From Monosiga brevicollis MX1 (taxonomy: Eukaryota; Opisthokonta; Choanoflagellata; Craspedida; Salpingoecidae), in contig NW_001865054.1 in assembly GCF_000002865.3 (NCBI RefSeq), positions 217,043-262,474 of the forward strand: a stretch of DNA of 45,432 bases, read 5' to 3'. The stretch's first letter is position 1, and each line of letters opens with the position of its first letter. Position numbers and translations under genes: made by a program. This document shows, piece by piece, positions 34,533 to 45,432 of this stretch. The notes beneath the pieces were generated by a model, which made no database searches, was not told the origin of the DNA, and was given only the letters and a program-made list of their open reading frames with translations.

Positions 34533-34549
34533 TGAGTAACTCTCTTTTC

Positions 34550-34555
34550 TTTTTT
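34550..34555 (+). terminator. RNA polymerase III T-run after tRNA-Gln copy 2
   Basis: Six consecutive T residues about 18 bases after the tRNA 3' end, preceded by a four-T run. Confidence 0.7.
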
Positions 34556-35240
34556 GGCGTTTGTTTAGCGGTGAGTTTTGGATGATTTTTCTACTATTTT
34601 TACCTGAATTTTTTCACTTTCCGCTATGCGGCTCGCTTGCTTCCTTGTTATCGACTCTAGCCTTGGCCCGTGCGTCCCTGCCGATTCGACGTCGATCAGG
34701 TCGTGTTCCCCTCTGAGGTCGTAAGCTGTGCTGAATGTAAGGAGGTGTTGCGGGTGTTGCCGAGACGTGATTTCAGTCAGCTGATCCGATTTCAGATGAC
34801 AGATGCCTTGGATTCCTTTTCATGTAGCCTGGTGCGGTTCTGCCAGTATCGGATATGCGCAAGCACTGATTATTTATTGACATGTGCATACCCGAGGCAT
34901 CAAACAACTTGGAGCAACCACACCCTAGCCACTTGATGGTAACTCCCCAGGTCACACGCAGCGCTCCACGGCTCACCAAAGTGCGAGAGGAGAGAGGGCA
35001 ACGTGGTAGCTCGACCTCGCCACCACTAGTTAGAAGGAAAAGGTTGCTGAATCACATTGATATCTCAAGAAAGAATGGCAGCAAACTTTAATTCGTCCAA
35101 CAACAACTCGCCGCAACACAAATACCGAAATGTGAACAAGTCACAGCAAGCAGCAGCAGATTCAGAGTCGAGCATTGTTGTGTCACCAGCACGACATCAC
35201 GCGCATAGCACGCACCCAAACACCACCGGGCTCTAGGCGT
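34556..35240. other. Intergenic between tRNA-Gln copy 2 and XRN1
   Basis: About 690 bases with no supported gene. An 88-codon plus-strand frame (34670-34936) has no recognisable content. The XRN1 3' untranslated region probably occupies its right end. Confidence 0.4.
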
Positions 35241-36336
35241 CTATTGCCTTGATTTGGCAATCAAGGTCTGCCACAGCTGCGCATAGTCATCCAAATCATA
35301 TTTCTGACCGTCAATCTGCACGTCTCGCTACACGACACGAGGATGCATCCAAGAGTGAGTGCAGTCACACAGCCACAACCCATAGCAGCAATCCAAGTCA
35401 ACGCCGCCCGACACGACGTCGCAGGCGGTTGAAAAGCACACGTGAAAGTACAAGCCACAAGATCAATACCTGGTGGAGCAGTGCATCGGGACCAAGCTGA
35501 CGAGCGTGGGAAGCACGCTGCTGCTGCTCCTGGCGGGCTTGTCGACCGCGAAAGCCCAGCTCGCGGTGACCAGGACCATGAGGCGTTCGTTTGACCGGCA
35601 GTTTCGAGCGACCCTTCGGCACAGCGTCGGTACCAGCCTCCGCCGGCTCACTGCCAGCAGGTGCCGGCAGCAGCAGGACGGGCTCGTCAGCCTGCGCAGG
35701 AACCGCCCTCGTAGCGCCTTGCGCGCCCTGAGTCTTGGCCTTCAGGGCACTCAAAAGCGCCTGACCCTTGAGCTGTCCCTGCCGGACAACAGTCGCATCG
35801 CCGGGAGCCGGCAACGTCGGTCCAGGAGGCAGGACAGGCGGCAACGTCGCTCCAGCGGGGGGCTCGTATGAGTCAGCATTGGTGGTTGGCGTCGTCGGTG
35901 CAGTGTCAGCGGTCTTGCGCAACATGCCGAGCAAACGCTGGCTCGCATCAGGGTTAGAAGCAACAGCGGGCGCAGCTGCCGCGGACGAGGTCGACGATGG
36001 AGTGTGCACTCTTGCCTCGCCAGGTACATAGCTCGGCAAGCCGGCCGCGCGACGTCCATAGCTCAAGTTGACAAGGAAAGCCAAGGGCAAGCGGTAACCA
36101 CGCAACGACTTGATGCGCCCGCCAAGGTTGGTACCACCCATAAACGGTTCATCAAAAAGAACTTCGACATCATCCGAGTCACCACCGTACAGACCCACCA
36201 GGTACCCATGAGCCGCCCAAGGGACGGACCCAGCTGCACGAACGCAAGCCTAACCACCATGTCACAAGCAAAAGAAAAAGGCTGAGTCACGAGCAAGTCA
36301 CAGAGAGAGCGCGCGCGCGAGAGGGGGAGAGACAGA

Positions 36337-36385
<49 letters not shown>

Positions 36386-39300
36386 AGGGGGAGAGAGAGA
36401 AAATGTGTAGAAGGCTAGGGCAGACGCCAGCACAAACGTACCACGCGGTCACCCAGCTGAAAGCTGGCGTGCGGATCAGCCAGTTGGCCGAGGCCATCGC
36501 GCAACACGGTGTGCTGAAGCAGCAAGAATTGCGGCCGCACATGGTCCAAGCGCTGAACCGAAGGCGCCCGCTGCACACGGGCTAGCTGCAGGTCTAGCAC
36601 CTTCTCCAACTGGTGAAGTGTCGACGTGGCCGTCGCTTCGGTCCCGCATGGCACAAGTTCCCAACGCTTGACGCCCACGTCGGATTGCAGATACTTGGAC
36701 AGCGCCCGGAGCGTATCGCGTGCACTCGGGCCCAGCAGCTCCTGGCCGAACAGGTCGCCCGAGTAGGAAGCTTGCTGGAGCGCTTCGATCACGCCGGGGA
36801 ACCGGTGCTTGTAGCCCAGGATGACCTGGATGCAGGCTTGAGAGACGTGCCAGTTGTTGTCCGCAGTTCGCATTGTCATGCCAATAACCTACAGCCCCAC
36901 AGGATGCATGAGGCGCAAGCCGTCTCATCTGGCCCCATCAGCAAACATGACGCACCTGTAAACCCTTTTTGGAGAACTTGAGACGCAGACCAATGTTATG
37001 CTTTTCGTCGGGTTGCTCTCGCGTGCCCTCCCAAAGATAGACGTCACCCAGCAGACGATTGAGCAGGCCAGCATGAATGCCCGTGGCTCGAGCTGCCTGA
37101 CTCAGTGGCACGTAGGGCGTCTTGCCCTGAGTCTTGAAGACCGGCTCTACATCAGCTTCGGGACGGATTTGTAGATCCACCGCCACTCTCGTCTCGTTGG
37201 TGTCCAAGTTCACCACATGGCCAAAGCTGCCATAAAATGGCTGACCCACATAGCAAAACTCAGCCCCAGGCGTAACACGCTCGGAAAGAGGCACTTGCTT
37301 CAGATTGTGGTCGTCCCGATACACCTGAAGGTCCAGCAAACACACTTGCAGAGGAAACTGCATCGTGCGTTTTGCCCAAATAGGACGCCGCTCCACCATG
37401 CCATCGGCCGTAAAATGGTCGCTGTACCCTTGATTCAAGCGCACCTCAAGCAGCACAGACACACTTCCCACGTCGATGCCACGCTGGATCAGCAGGTCAT
37501 GGCATAATCGCTCACTCGTGTCGTGGAACACACGCTGGGCCGCCGGCGGTGCCTTGGTCTTGCGCGGTTGGCCATGTTCATCCAGCTCAAAGATGGCGTC
37601 AGCGGTTCGAACGCTCACCAGCTGTGCCTCGTGCAAATGAGGCCAGCGCACAAAGATGGCAGTGCCCAAAAGTCGGCGACTAAGAGCCACCTCAGCTGCA
37701 GTCGGGTATTGGTTTTGACGCACGTCCACAATCATTGATTCGTTCTTGGTCGGGAAATTGAAAACCTTCACATGCGCGTGGCGATGGCCATATGCATATG
37801 ACTGAAAGCGAAAGGTTGGGAAGCCTGGGTAGTACCGACTGCGATCAAAGTTGTCCAGATAGCGCAACGGGGGCGCATCTGCATCCGCGTGGGGGAAGCT
37901 AAGCACCTCCACGCGCACCTGTGCCACCACGCGCGGAAACTGGTCAGGATAAGGCGACTCAGCTGCGACACCATTTGCATGTCGATCATGCTTGTAGCTC
38001 AGCGCGGTACGCGATTGGTTGCGGGCAATTTCGTCAGCTGTCAAGTGCTGCGCTCGCGACTTGATGGCACGCAGCAAGCGCTCCTGCAAGCCAATCAAAC
38101 ACGTAAGCTGCACGCTTGTTGACATGCCCGTAGCGCACATATACAAAGGGGGGTGTCAACGTCGCCAACCTGATCAATGAAGGGAATCAATACCAAGGCC
38201 TCCCAATCATTCTTCTTGCCATTGAGGTCGAGCTCAAACTCCAGAGGATAAAAGTCCAAGATGGGCGAGTCCGGGTCTGTCATCAAAGGCTAAAATAGCA
38301 CCAGTCACAGAATGACACAATCAGACGAACACAGGCTTCAGAGAGGAAAAGGATCCAAAAAACAAATGGGTCACTGAGACAAACCAAACCCAAAAAGTCC
38401 CAACCCATCTCAAGGGAAAACCAAAATCAAAAACAAGAAAACCAACCAACCAAACGAAAACAAAAACCAGGCGCAAGAATGCTTTAAGCGCAGCGTCTGG
38501 CGCTAGTGGTCGTCATACCTGCAAGCCAGGGGGCACGTGGGCCTTGGATGCTGGAGGCAATACAGACAGCAGCTGTCATATATATTGATATATATACACA
38601 CACACGCACACACACACACATGCAACTGGCATGAGTTGGGTGATGCAGGGCCCTTGCACACGAGCGGGGCGGGTTGCAGAGGAATGGAAAAAGCCATTTG
38701 TCAGTGTTGTGGAAGAGAAGCTGTCAGGTACTGCTCTGACCTGCTCAAAGGGGTGAAAAGGCTGGCCCATCTCAAACTGTGGCACAAAGTCCGCAATGCC
38801 CACAATGTCCGAGACAAAAGGGGCGTAGTGGCTGGGAAAGAACCAGGACCAGGATTGCACACCACGATAGTAGTACAAAAGCACCCATTGCAAGCCCGTC
38901 ACGTACTCCTACCCATCACAAATCCACGCAAAGCGACGTATCAACCGAGGGTTTGCAAACAGGGTCACAGAGCAGTGCGGCAGTCGAGTCAGCCATTAAA
39001 ATAGTGTCAATGTACCTGGGCTTGCTGACGGCGAAACTTTTCGTCGTACTGCTCGACATGCATCTTTTCGCGATAGTAGTTAGCCTACCGAGAGCGAACA
39101 ACAAGGTGAGAAAGAGAGAGAGCCGAGTCAGGTCATTTGAACATAGCAAAGCGCTTGAGGCGGTATGCGCAACTGCCAACCTTCAGCATGGTCAACTGGG
39201 CTTCGCGAATCTCCTCTTCATCATCATCATCGTCGTCGGCGCCCTCCACGTCAATGCCGTGTGCTGCAAGCCCAGCGAGGATGTCGCCATCGTTGTCGTT

Positions 39301-41437
39301 GCCATGCTGCATTATCACCGAATGTGTCAGCGCGAGCGGCGAGACTACACACCTAACCTGTCCCCCCGATCTCTGATCCAAGACAAGAGGCAACGGGCAC
39401 CGAACTGGCAAAGGGAGGGTGGCTTACCGAGCGCTTGGATTGCATCCACTTAAAATTGGCCACATCCTCTTCAAGGCGTTCGTTGTCAATCTCAGAAAGG
39501 GCATTCATCAAGAGCTGATGGCAAGGTTCAGGCACGCATGAGCAAAAAAGCGTGGTAGAGCAACACCACGCAATGTGGCTCCTACCTGCAGATTTTGCAT
39601 GTTGATGTAGCCACCGTCTGTCAGCCAGCCATCCATTTCCGGCAGGACTGCACGGTAATATTGGTAAATGCGAGGAAGGATGTCCTGCAATCAAAACAAT
39701 GATGAGAATACGCATTTTTTGTACCCCGAACGTCGTTGCTGCTCAAGTCGCGCTCACCTCGTTGATGTGAAAGTATGGCAGGTGGGGCAGAAAATCGTTG
39801 CCCACCATAAAGCCGAGCATAATCCAGTCGTCCAGCAGCCGCTCAAAATCATACTCAAAGGGAAGCGTTTGCTAGTAAAAAAATGCAAGGTTGATTGAGG
39901 CGCCGCGGTCAACTCACAAGTTGAGGTTGCTTGATACCTTGAGGTCTGAAAATTCCATGTTCAAGTACTCGCGGTACAGGGACAGGCTTAGCAGATGAAA
40001 AACTTGTGTGTCCGAGCCGGTTTTCTGTTTGTTGGGGGTTGAGGGACAGAGCATGTGCCATGAGTTTAAGGTTGCATTCCATGCCTTAATCGCTCGTGGA
40101 ATGGTATAGAGAGCCAAGGTGAGATACCTTGGGAGACTTTGTGAACTTGACTTCTTCGCGCAGCAGGCTGAAATGTGGCTCGTGGGATGCAAGGCCCAGC
40201 ATCACCTACACATAGAGACAACCACATGCACACACATACATGACACGAGCATAAGTTACCAATTCAAGTGATGGCGAGGACAAGAATCAACGTTCTTCAG
40301 TTGATATGCTTGGCTACGAATCGAGTGATCCTTGTAACCCACCAGATCGGCGTCCAAGCCATACATGCAGTGACGAGTGTTGGGGTCATAAGTTGGGCTG
40401 GCCTTCAGACTACGAATGTAATCCATAATCTTATGCTCGCCCTCACCCGGCACCTCATTGCCTGAGAGAATCACGTTCACTGCCTGTGATGGGGTCAGCG
40501 AAAGTTAGAGGTTGGGAAACGAATGGAGCGATAGCCCAAGGACAAACGAGGCACTGACACTCCAAGCAGGGTCTGATGCCAGTTTGGCATGGACAAAGTA
40601 TTCGAGTTGCTGCTGCAGGCGACACATAAATGGCGTGCCAGGCGTGATGCAGTTGGAATCGAAGGGCGGGTCTTCCAGGTCTGCCGCTGTCATGGTGCCC
40701 TACACGAGCATTAGACGAGCATTCCGGCAGTGAGGTGTACGTCAGAAGGCATTCTTGCAGTAAATACGAGGCATACGAAAGCACCTCTTCAATTGCACGT
40801 TGACGAGCCTCCTCAGCATCACGAGCAGACCGGAAACTGCAGTCAAGCAGAGCGTCAATAAAACCGATATGGCTTGATTTTGCGGCCAATGGCAAGAGGA
40901 GGCTTCTTGTCTCGCAGCCCTGCGCAAATAGACTCACCGACGCGCGCGCTGCTGGTTCATCTTGGCGCGAGGTGCGCAGCCATCCACGGCCATGTAAAAG
41001 ACTTTCTTAGGCTTGATCGTTCGGAAGAGCATGTCAATGTAGGCACACACATCCTGTCCCACACAGCATGCCATCAGTTGCTGTTCATGTCAGCAGATCC
41101 AAAGCAAGACACAAACAAGCCGGAAAGCGTGCCTTGAAGATTTTTTCCTCTGTGATGCGGAAATTGGGGTCCTCTGAGTTGCCATGCGAGCACTGGTGGA
41201 TGATGCCATTCATGTCCAGGTAGAGGTTGTCAAACTCGGGCACCTAAGAAATTTAGAAGTGTAGGCATTTTTCATTTTGTTGTGAACGACCCCAGCAGCA
41301 AGGTGAGGGAAGCCCCAGCATCGCAGGGCGCTAGGACGCTAGAGCGACAATGACACGCTGACCTCGTGCTCCCGGACAGTTTGACTCAGACAAGGGTAGC
41401 GCTCGGAGATCCATCGATAAAACTTGGGGATACCCAT
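35241..41437 (-). CDS. XRN1: 5'-3' exoribonuclease XRN1
   Basis: Twenty predicted exons, all phase 0 or phase-matched: 41437-41363, 41243-41133, 41053-40938, 40836-40785, 40699-40559, 40483-40343, 40205-40128, 40024-39938, 39871-39758, 39684-39586, 39514-39428, 39306-39181, 39084-39016, 38908-38741, 38572-38519, 38289-38170, 38083-36956, 36888-36442, 36249-35470, 35315 (or 35303)-35241; about 1355 residues. It degrades decapped cytoplasmic mRNA. The N terminus [18 protein letters not shown] and all catalytic acidic residues are visible: D35, D86, E179, E181, D209, D211 and D293 (human 35, 86, 176, 178, 206, 208, 292). The PAZ/Tudor, winged-helix and SH3-like parts follow ([16 protein letters not shown]). 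The Pro/Ala-rich tail is shorter than in human and ends [20 protein letters not shown]2 was rejected because of the XRN1-type C-terminal domains. Intron 2 starts with GC. Confidence 0.95.
36341..36400. repeat. (GA)n microsatellite in an XRN1 intron
   Basis: A GA-rich run, mostly perfect GAGAGA, inside the XRN1 intron at 36250-36441; on the transcribed strand it is a CT-rich tract well upstream of the acceptor. Confidence 0.9.
38579..38621. repeat. (AT)n and (CA)n microsatellites in an XRN1 intron
   Basis: A short ATATAT run followed by CACACACGCACACACACACACA lies within the XRN1 intron 38573-38740, close to the acceptor of the small 54-nt exon (38572-38519). On the transcript strand it reads GU-rich then AU-rich. 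Confidence 0.9.
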
Positions 41438-42426
41438 GGCTCACGGTCACGCGGACCTTTGGACTGTCAAAGCAGCAAAATGAAAATGTAGGGTCTAGAA
41501 ACGGCAAAGTCGAGTGCGTAAGAAATGACGTGGCCAATCAGCTTGTTCTCCCACTTGAGCTTGCGCTTCAGCTGCCCACCCAGATGCCTGCCTGCGCTGC
41601 GTCGGAGGTCTTGGTGCACCTGTGTGGTGTACGCGTATCACTGAACCCCGAAAAAGGAAAATCTCACAAGTTATCCACCGTCATGTAAGACAATCGAATG
41701 CGCTTACAAGCAACAACATCACTCCTCCTCCTTCGAAAAATGTCAGCATTTGCCGCTGGTTAGGGCCAAATTGCTTAGAAGGACAGGCAGCTTTGATTGA
41801 GGATTGAGCAGCTCAGGTCAACAAGGCATGAGTGCTGGCATTATGAGTCGAAACGCAGGCCTCAGGGCAGGCTGAGGAATTGTCAAACCACAATTGAACG
41901 TGAAATAACCGATTGTCTCAATTTGAGTTGGTTGAAACGAACGACGAAAAGCAATTTGCAATCATGAATCAATTATGTCCTGAATGGGAGTTTCAGCCTC
42001 GCACAGTTGGAATCCCAAAACTTTTATCTTGCAGCACAGTCACTGCTCAGTCTTGATAGCAACCGACAGCATAAGCGCAGGCAAAACAAAAACAAGTCGG
42101 GATGACTACCATGGGTGCATCCACACGCGTCACAAAGCTCTTACACAAGCAGCAAACAGTGCTGCACATCATTAAGCGGTAGCCGCCAAAAGTCAAAAGT
42201 CAAGAAGCAGATAATCAAGAGGAATAAAAAGTTTTGCACAAAGCAAAGAGACTCAAGCCCAAACCAAGCAAAAGTAAGTGGGAGTCAACAAGAATGCGAC
42301 AAGATGGTTTGCAAGGTGCGGTGCGAGCTCGAAAACGGCAACTATCGGGAACGACCACCCAGTTTTTCATCTGCGAAGCAGTGAAAAGTCAGAAAAAGAT
42401 AAACTATAATGTCGACGCAGTGCCGC
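41438..42426. other. Intergenic, XRN1 5' flank
   Basis: About 990 bases between the XRN1 start and the end of the repeat-protein gene. Sequence is more AT-rich than neighbouring exons (42160-42410 in particular). No supported exon. It should contain the XRN1 promoter and the 3' end of the next gene. Confidence 0.45.
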
Positions 42427-45400
42427 TTACGGGGTTTGCCAAGCTTCGATGCCGTCAAACCCGGTCAAAGATACAGTCTCGCTCGGGGTACTGGGCGCGT
42501 CCTGCAGCACCAGCTTTGTAATGTCCAAGGTGCTTGCATCCATTGTCTCGTCAAAATACATGGTCAATGTCAAGCCCGTTCCATCAGCAGTCATCTCCAT
42601 ATCAAAGCTTGTGAGCGATGGACGGGTAGTGTCCTCAACAAAAATACCACCATATATTGCCTGGCCATCCTCAACGGCATCACTTGGGATACCACCCATA
42701 TCCGCGAATGCACCTGCCTTCAAAGTTGCAAAGCAATTGTCAACTCGAGAGCAAAGACCACGCAAGGCCTTGATGCGATTCAAATCAGCCAGTGTGAGAG
42801 CAACGGACACCACTCGCCCATCGCTAGAGGCAGTACTGCCTGCCGTAAGGTTGAAGCCATTGATCATGACATCGTTCTCTCGATAGGCGGTTTCACCATC
42901 TTGCAGGCTGATGCGATCCGCATGCCAAAGAGAAGGATCGGTAGAGACGGGCTCGTCAAACGTCAGCGTAATAACCCCACCATCCAGATCAAAAGTGAAG
43001 CTCTCCAATACGGGAGGAAGCGTGTCCCCGACAAATAGGTCCGGGACGCGACCACTCAGCAAGTCGACTTGCGCATTGGGATTGCCATACACGTCTGCAC
43101 AAAAGGAGGCTTGCAAACCCAACCGACTTGTGGCAGTCGAAACAGCAACATTGGGATTCAGCTTCAGAGCTGCGAGGTCATCGCCCGACAGCGCAAGTAC
43201 CACTGAGGCGGAGGGTGCTGACATGCTCACAACTGTCGTGTTTGTCAGCTGGATCAACACACCTCCAGTGCCACTGATAAGCACGGCAGAAGGGTCGACC
43301 GTGGTTGGATCGATGATATCCGAAAAGCGCAGCGTCACGTTCTCCGAAGTCAGATCCAGCGAAAAGTACTCCAGCACGGGTGGCGTCGTATCAGCGCCAC
43401 TCACAGTCAAGCTTACAGTGGTCAATCCGATAGGATTGCCAAAGCCATCCTCAAAAGTGGCCGGTGACACTTGCAGGAAAGCATTGGCAGCGCCAGCGCC
43501 CAGTGTCGGCACTCGTTCTTTGAGTGGCTGCAAGCTCACAGGGTCAAGTTGCACGCGGATGTGAGACCCAGAGAGGGCCACCGTCAGCTGATCAGTGACG
43601 GCAAGAAAGCTAGCTGATGGCTCCGTGGACAGGGAAAGCGCGTTCAAGATTGAGGGGACAACATACTCCGAGAAGGTCAAATCGAGAGTACTTGTGCCAA
43701 GGTCAATAGAAGCAGCGGACAAAGTTGGACCAGCAGGATCCAGGGTCAGTGTCGCTACGGGAATGCTCGCGCAATCAGCGACTGAAGCAAGAGAATTGCC
43801 GCTGGTATCGTCGATCGTGCCAGACGCAAATGTCAAGAAGGTTGCATTGACCCATTTACCCACTGTACGCAGAGCCTGAAGTGACTCGAGCTCCGTGGCA
43901 TCAATGGTGATGTTGAAAGAGACATAACTGATAGCTGCATACGTTGACACTGTGACGGTTGAGGAGTCCACGGTGGCACAGCCGGAGGACTGGTTCTGGA
44001 GGGCAAAAGTGGCCCCTGCAAGCGTGCTCGCATCCATGGTTTCAGAAAAGGTCACGAGCAAGACACCCAGTTCCATATCCAACGAGAAAGCCGCCACCGT
44101 GGGCGGCTCAACGTCAGCGTAAAAGTCGGTCACCGGGATGGCGGACGTGGCCGGCAGCGCCACAAACTCATTGCCACTCGTATCCACGACCAGACCCGTG
44201 GCTGCGCTGATAAAGGTTGTAGCCTGGGAGACGGCCAAGTCCAGTACGGCCTTGATGGCGTTGGCATCAGCAGCCAATAACTCCACGACAATGACGCTGG
44301 CATTGACATTGTCATTGCGGATGACGCCGCCCGTGAGCTGGTGCGCAGAAGCAACGGAATCAGCCGCAGCACGCAGGGTGAGGGCCGAGAGGTTGAGTGT
44401 ATTGACGTTGACTGTCTCTGAGAATCGCAGGGTCAGGGTGGTGGGCGTGGCGGTCATGTTGAAGTCAAAGGCACCCAGGGTGGGGGCAGTGCCGTCTGCA
44501 ATGTAGGTGGACACAGGCAACGCAGCGGTGGTGGGGATCAGGGCCACAGCGTTGCCGGCAACGTCAGATACAGCACTGGTGGCAATGGAGAGAAAGGAGC
44601 TCAGCGCATTCACAGCCAGAGAGGCAGCCGCCTTGATGGCGTTGGCGTCTTGGTCGGAAATTGCAATGGCTACCACCAAGCCGTCGGCACTGGCGCTGGC
44701 CGTTCCACTGGCGGCGGTGAGGGTGTACGCCGAGCCAGCGCCGTCGGCCGCATCTTGCACAGTGATGGCGTCCACATCCAAAGTGCTCACGTCAACGGGT
44801 TCGTCAAACGCAAGCAAGAGCTGCAGGGTGTCCATGTCCAGGGTGGCGGAGCTGAGGCTGGGCGCAGTGACATCAAGGGCCACACTGTCAGCCACGAGGG
44901 CAGTGAGGCCGTTGGTGAGGGCTACGGCAGGCTGACCGTTCATGTCCAGCGCGTAGCCATCGGCAGCGACCAGCCAAGCGGTGGTGTTGTCATGGCCAAT
45001 ACCTTTGAGCTTCAAGGTGTGGAGATCTTCCACGGCAAATATGAGGCGAATCTGATCGCCCTGCAGTCCACCAAGGTCGAGCAGACCATCCGTCAAGACG
45101 TGGTGGAAGGTTGCACCAGCAACGTTACTGGCAGTCTGGAGGGTAATGAGTGTGGGATCGAGGGATGTCTGGTTGATGCTTTCACTGAAGCTGAGGAGCA
45201 TACTGCCAGCATCCATGTCCAGGCTCCAGGTCAAGAGGTAAGGGCGCGTGTGGTCCGCGATGAAGGCAGTGGCGTTGAGGGCAGCTGGGGCGTTGGCGTT
45301 ACCGGCCATGTCTTGCACGGCGCTCGAGGCGAGTTGCAGCCAGGTATTATCGACATTTGTCCAGAGCGAGGTAATGAGCTTGATCGAGTCAACATCGGCT

Positions 45401-45432
45401 TTGGTAAGTTGGATGATGAGTTGCTGCCCGTT
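42427..45432 (-). CDS. Giant tandem Ig-like repeat protein, C-terminal part, 5' end outside window
   Basis: One uninterrupted frame of about 1000 codons runs from the right window edge to a stop at 42427-42429. It consists of about seven full and two partial units of roughly 110-145 residues. Each unit opens with a T-x-P-x-L-x-x-F-x-x-D-M strand (TAPTLGAFDFNM, EPPTVAAFSLDM, TLPPVLESFTFDL), followed by LLLTFSE or LTLRFSET, a STLxxxxxxLQ segment, a D-x-N-A-I-K-A helix-like stretch and a DxxGN loop. The pattern fits tandem beta-sandwich Ig-like modules of large surface adhesins (bacterial Ig-like / SbsA-like style). There are many N-x-S/T sequons, few Cys and few Lys, consistent with an extracellular stalk. 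No transmembrane segment or anchor is seen at this end. At the C terminus a donor (GTAAGC at about 42431-42426) overlaps the stop, so further 3' exons cannot be excluded. Confidence 0.8.
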   Translation of the reverse strand, partial: NGQQLIIQLTKADVDSIKLITSLWTNVDNTWLQLASSAVQDMAGNANAPAALNATAFIADHTRPYLLTWSLDMDAGSMLLSFSESINQTSLDPTLITLQTASNVAGATFHHVLTDGLLDLGGLQGDQIRLIFAVEDLHTLKLKGIGHDNTTAWLVAADGYALDMNGQPAVALTNGLTALVADSVALDVTAPSLSSATLDMDTLQLLLAFDEPVDVSTLDVDAITVQDAADGAGSAYTLTAASGTASASADGLVVAIAISDQDANAIKAAASLAVNALSSFLSIATSAVSDVAGNAVALIPTTAALPVSTYIADGTAPTLGAFDFNMTATPTTLTLRFSETVNVNTLNLSALTLRAAADSVASAHQLTGGVIRNDNVNASVIVVELLAADANAIKAVLDLAVSQATTFISAATGLVVDTSGNEFVALPATSAIPVTDFYADVEPPTVAAFSLDMELGVLLVTFSETMDASTLAGATFALQNQSSGCATVDSSTVTVSTYAAISYVSFNITIDATELESLQALRTVGKWVNATFLTFASGTIDDTSGNSLASVADCASIPVATLTLDPAGPTLSAASIDLGTSTLDLTFSEYVVPSILNALSLSTEPSASFLAVTDQLTVALSGSHIRVQLDPVSLQPLKERVPTLGAGAANAFLQVSPATFEDGFGNPIGLTTVSLTVSGADTTPPVLEYFSLDLTSENVTLRFSDIIDPTTVDPSAVLISGTGGVLIQLTNTTVVSMSAPSASVVLALSGDDLAALKLNPNVAVSTATSRLGLQASFCADVYGNPNAQVDLLSGRVPDLFVGDTLPPVLESFTFDLDGGVITLTFDEPVSTDPSLWHADRISLQDGETAYRENDVMINGFNLTAGSTASSDGRVVSVALTLADLNRIKALRGLCSRVDNCFATLKAGAFADMGGIPSDAVEDGQAIYGGIFVEDTTRPSLTSFDMEMTADGTGLTLTMYFDETMDASTLDITKLVLQDAPSTPSETVSLTGFDGIEAWQTP

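Noticed and set aside
34670-34936. 88-codon plus-strand frame near the tRNAs
   Set aside because: No splice-supported neighbours and no recognisable protein pattern; probably chance.
36063-36578. Minus-strand frame of 171 codons with Ser-Leu repeats
   Set aside because: It crosses the (GA)n microsatellite in an XRN1 intron; the flanking exons are already explained in another frame.
42409-44935. Several plus-strand open frames (up to 217 codons) opposite the Ig-like repeat gene
   Set aside because: Antisense shadows of one long GC-rich minus-strand frame with clear tandem protein repeats.

Overview
The window reads as nuclear DNA of an intron-rich, gene-dense unicellular relative of animals. 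A choanoflagellate such as Monosiga brevicollis is the best guess. This rests on short GT-AG introns (mostly about 75-160 nt), alternating gene orientation with short intergenic gaps, GC-rich coding exons, and single-copy genes with recognisable animal orthologues (inversin, USP44/49, FAIM, INPP5A, CSN8). The species cannot be proven from this sequence alone. Exon chains were built by eye from splice sites and reading-frame phase, so every multi-exon model is a prediction.

Layout, left to right. 1-2849 (-): inversin (INVS), 3' part outside the window. 3382-5274 (-): membrane-anchored FAD amine-oxidase-like enzyme (COG2907 type), with a poly-A plus octamer repeat just upstream. 5758-9219 (-): USP44/USP49-type deubiquitinase, apparently complete in 12 exons. 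9979-11993 (+): tRNA-splicing endonuclease subunit TSEN34. 12228-13267 (-): FAIM. 13697-16912 (+): R3H plus G-patch protein. 17502-20570 (-): a large protein combining a p62/NBR1-like PB1 domain, a coiled coil, RGG/His-rich tracts, two beta-rich regions and a LIR-like motif; this is the most interesting gene here. 21150-25154 (+): secreted FAD oxidoreductase with a ricin-B-like C terminus. 25966-27639 (+): INPP5A. 28209-30301 (-): unrecognised coiled-coil protein. 30574-31671 (+): COP9 signalosome subunit 8. 31984-33125 (-): small coiled-coil protein. 33149-33438 (+): weak small gene. 34261-34332 and 34461-34532 (+): two identical tRNA-Gln(TTG) genes. 35241-41437 (-): XRN1, complete in 20 exons, one of them followed by a GC-AG intron. 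42427-45432 (-): part of a giant protein of tandem Ig-like repeats, running off the right edge.

The genes do not form one pathway. Several serve RNA metabolism (TSEN34, R3H/G-patch, XRN1, tRNA-Gln), protein turnover (USP44/49, CSN8, the PB1/LIR protein), signalling (INPP5A, FAIM) or the cilium (inversin). Neighbours are commonly head-to-head (USP/TSEN34, FAIM/G-patch, PB1 gene/FAD-lectin gene, coiled-coil/CSN8), which points to shared bidirectional promoters.
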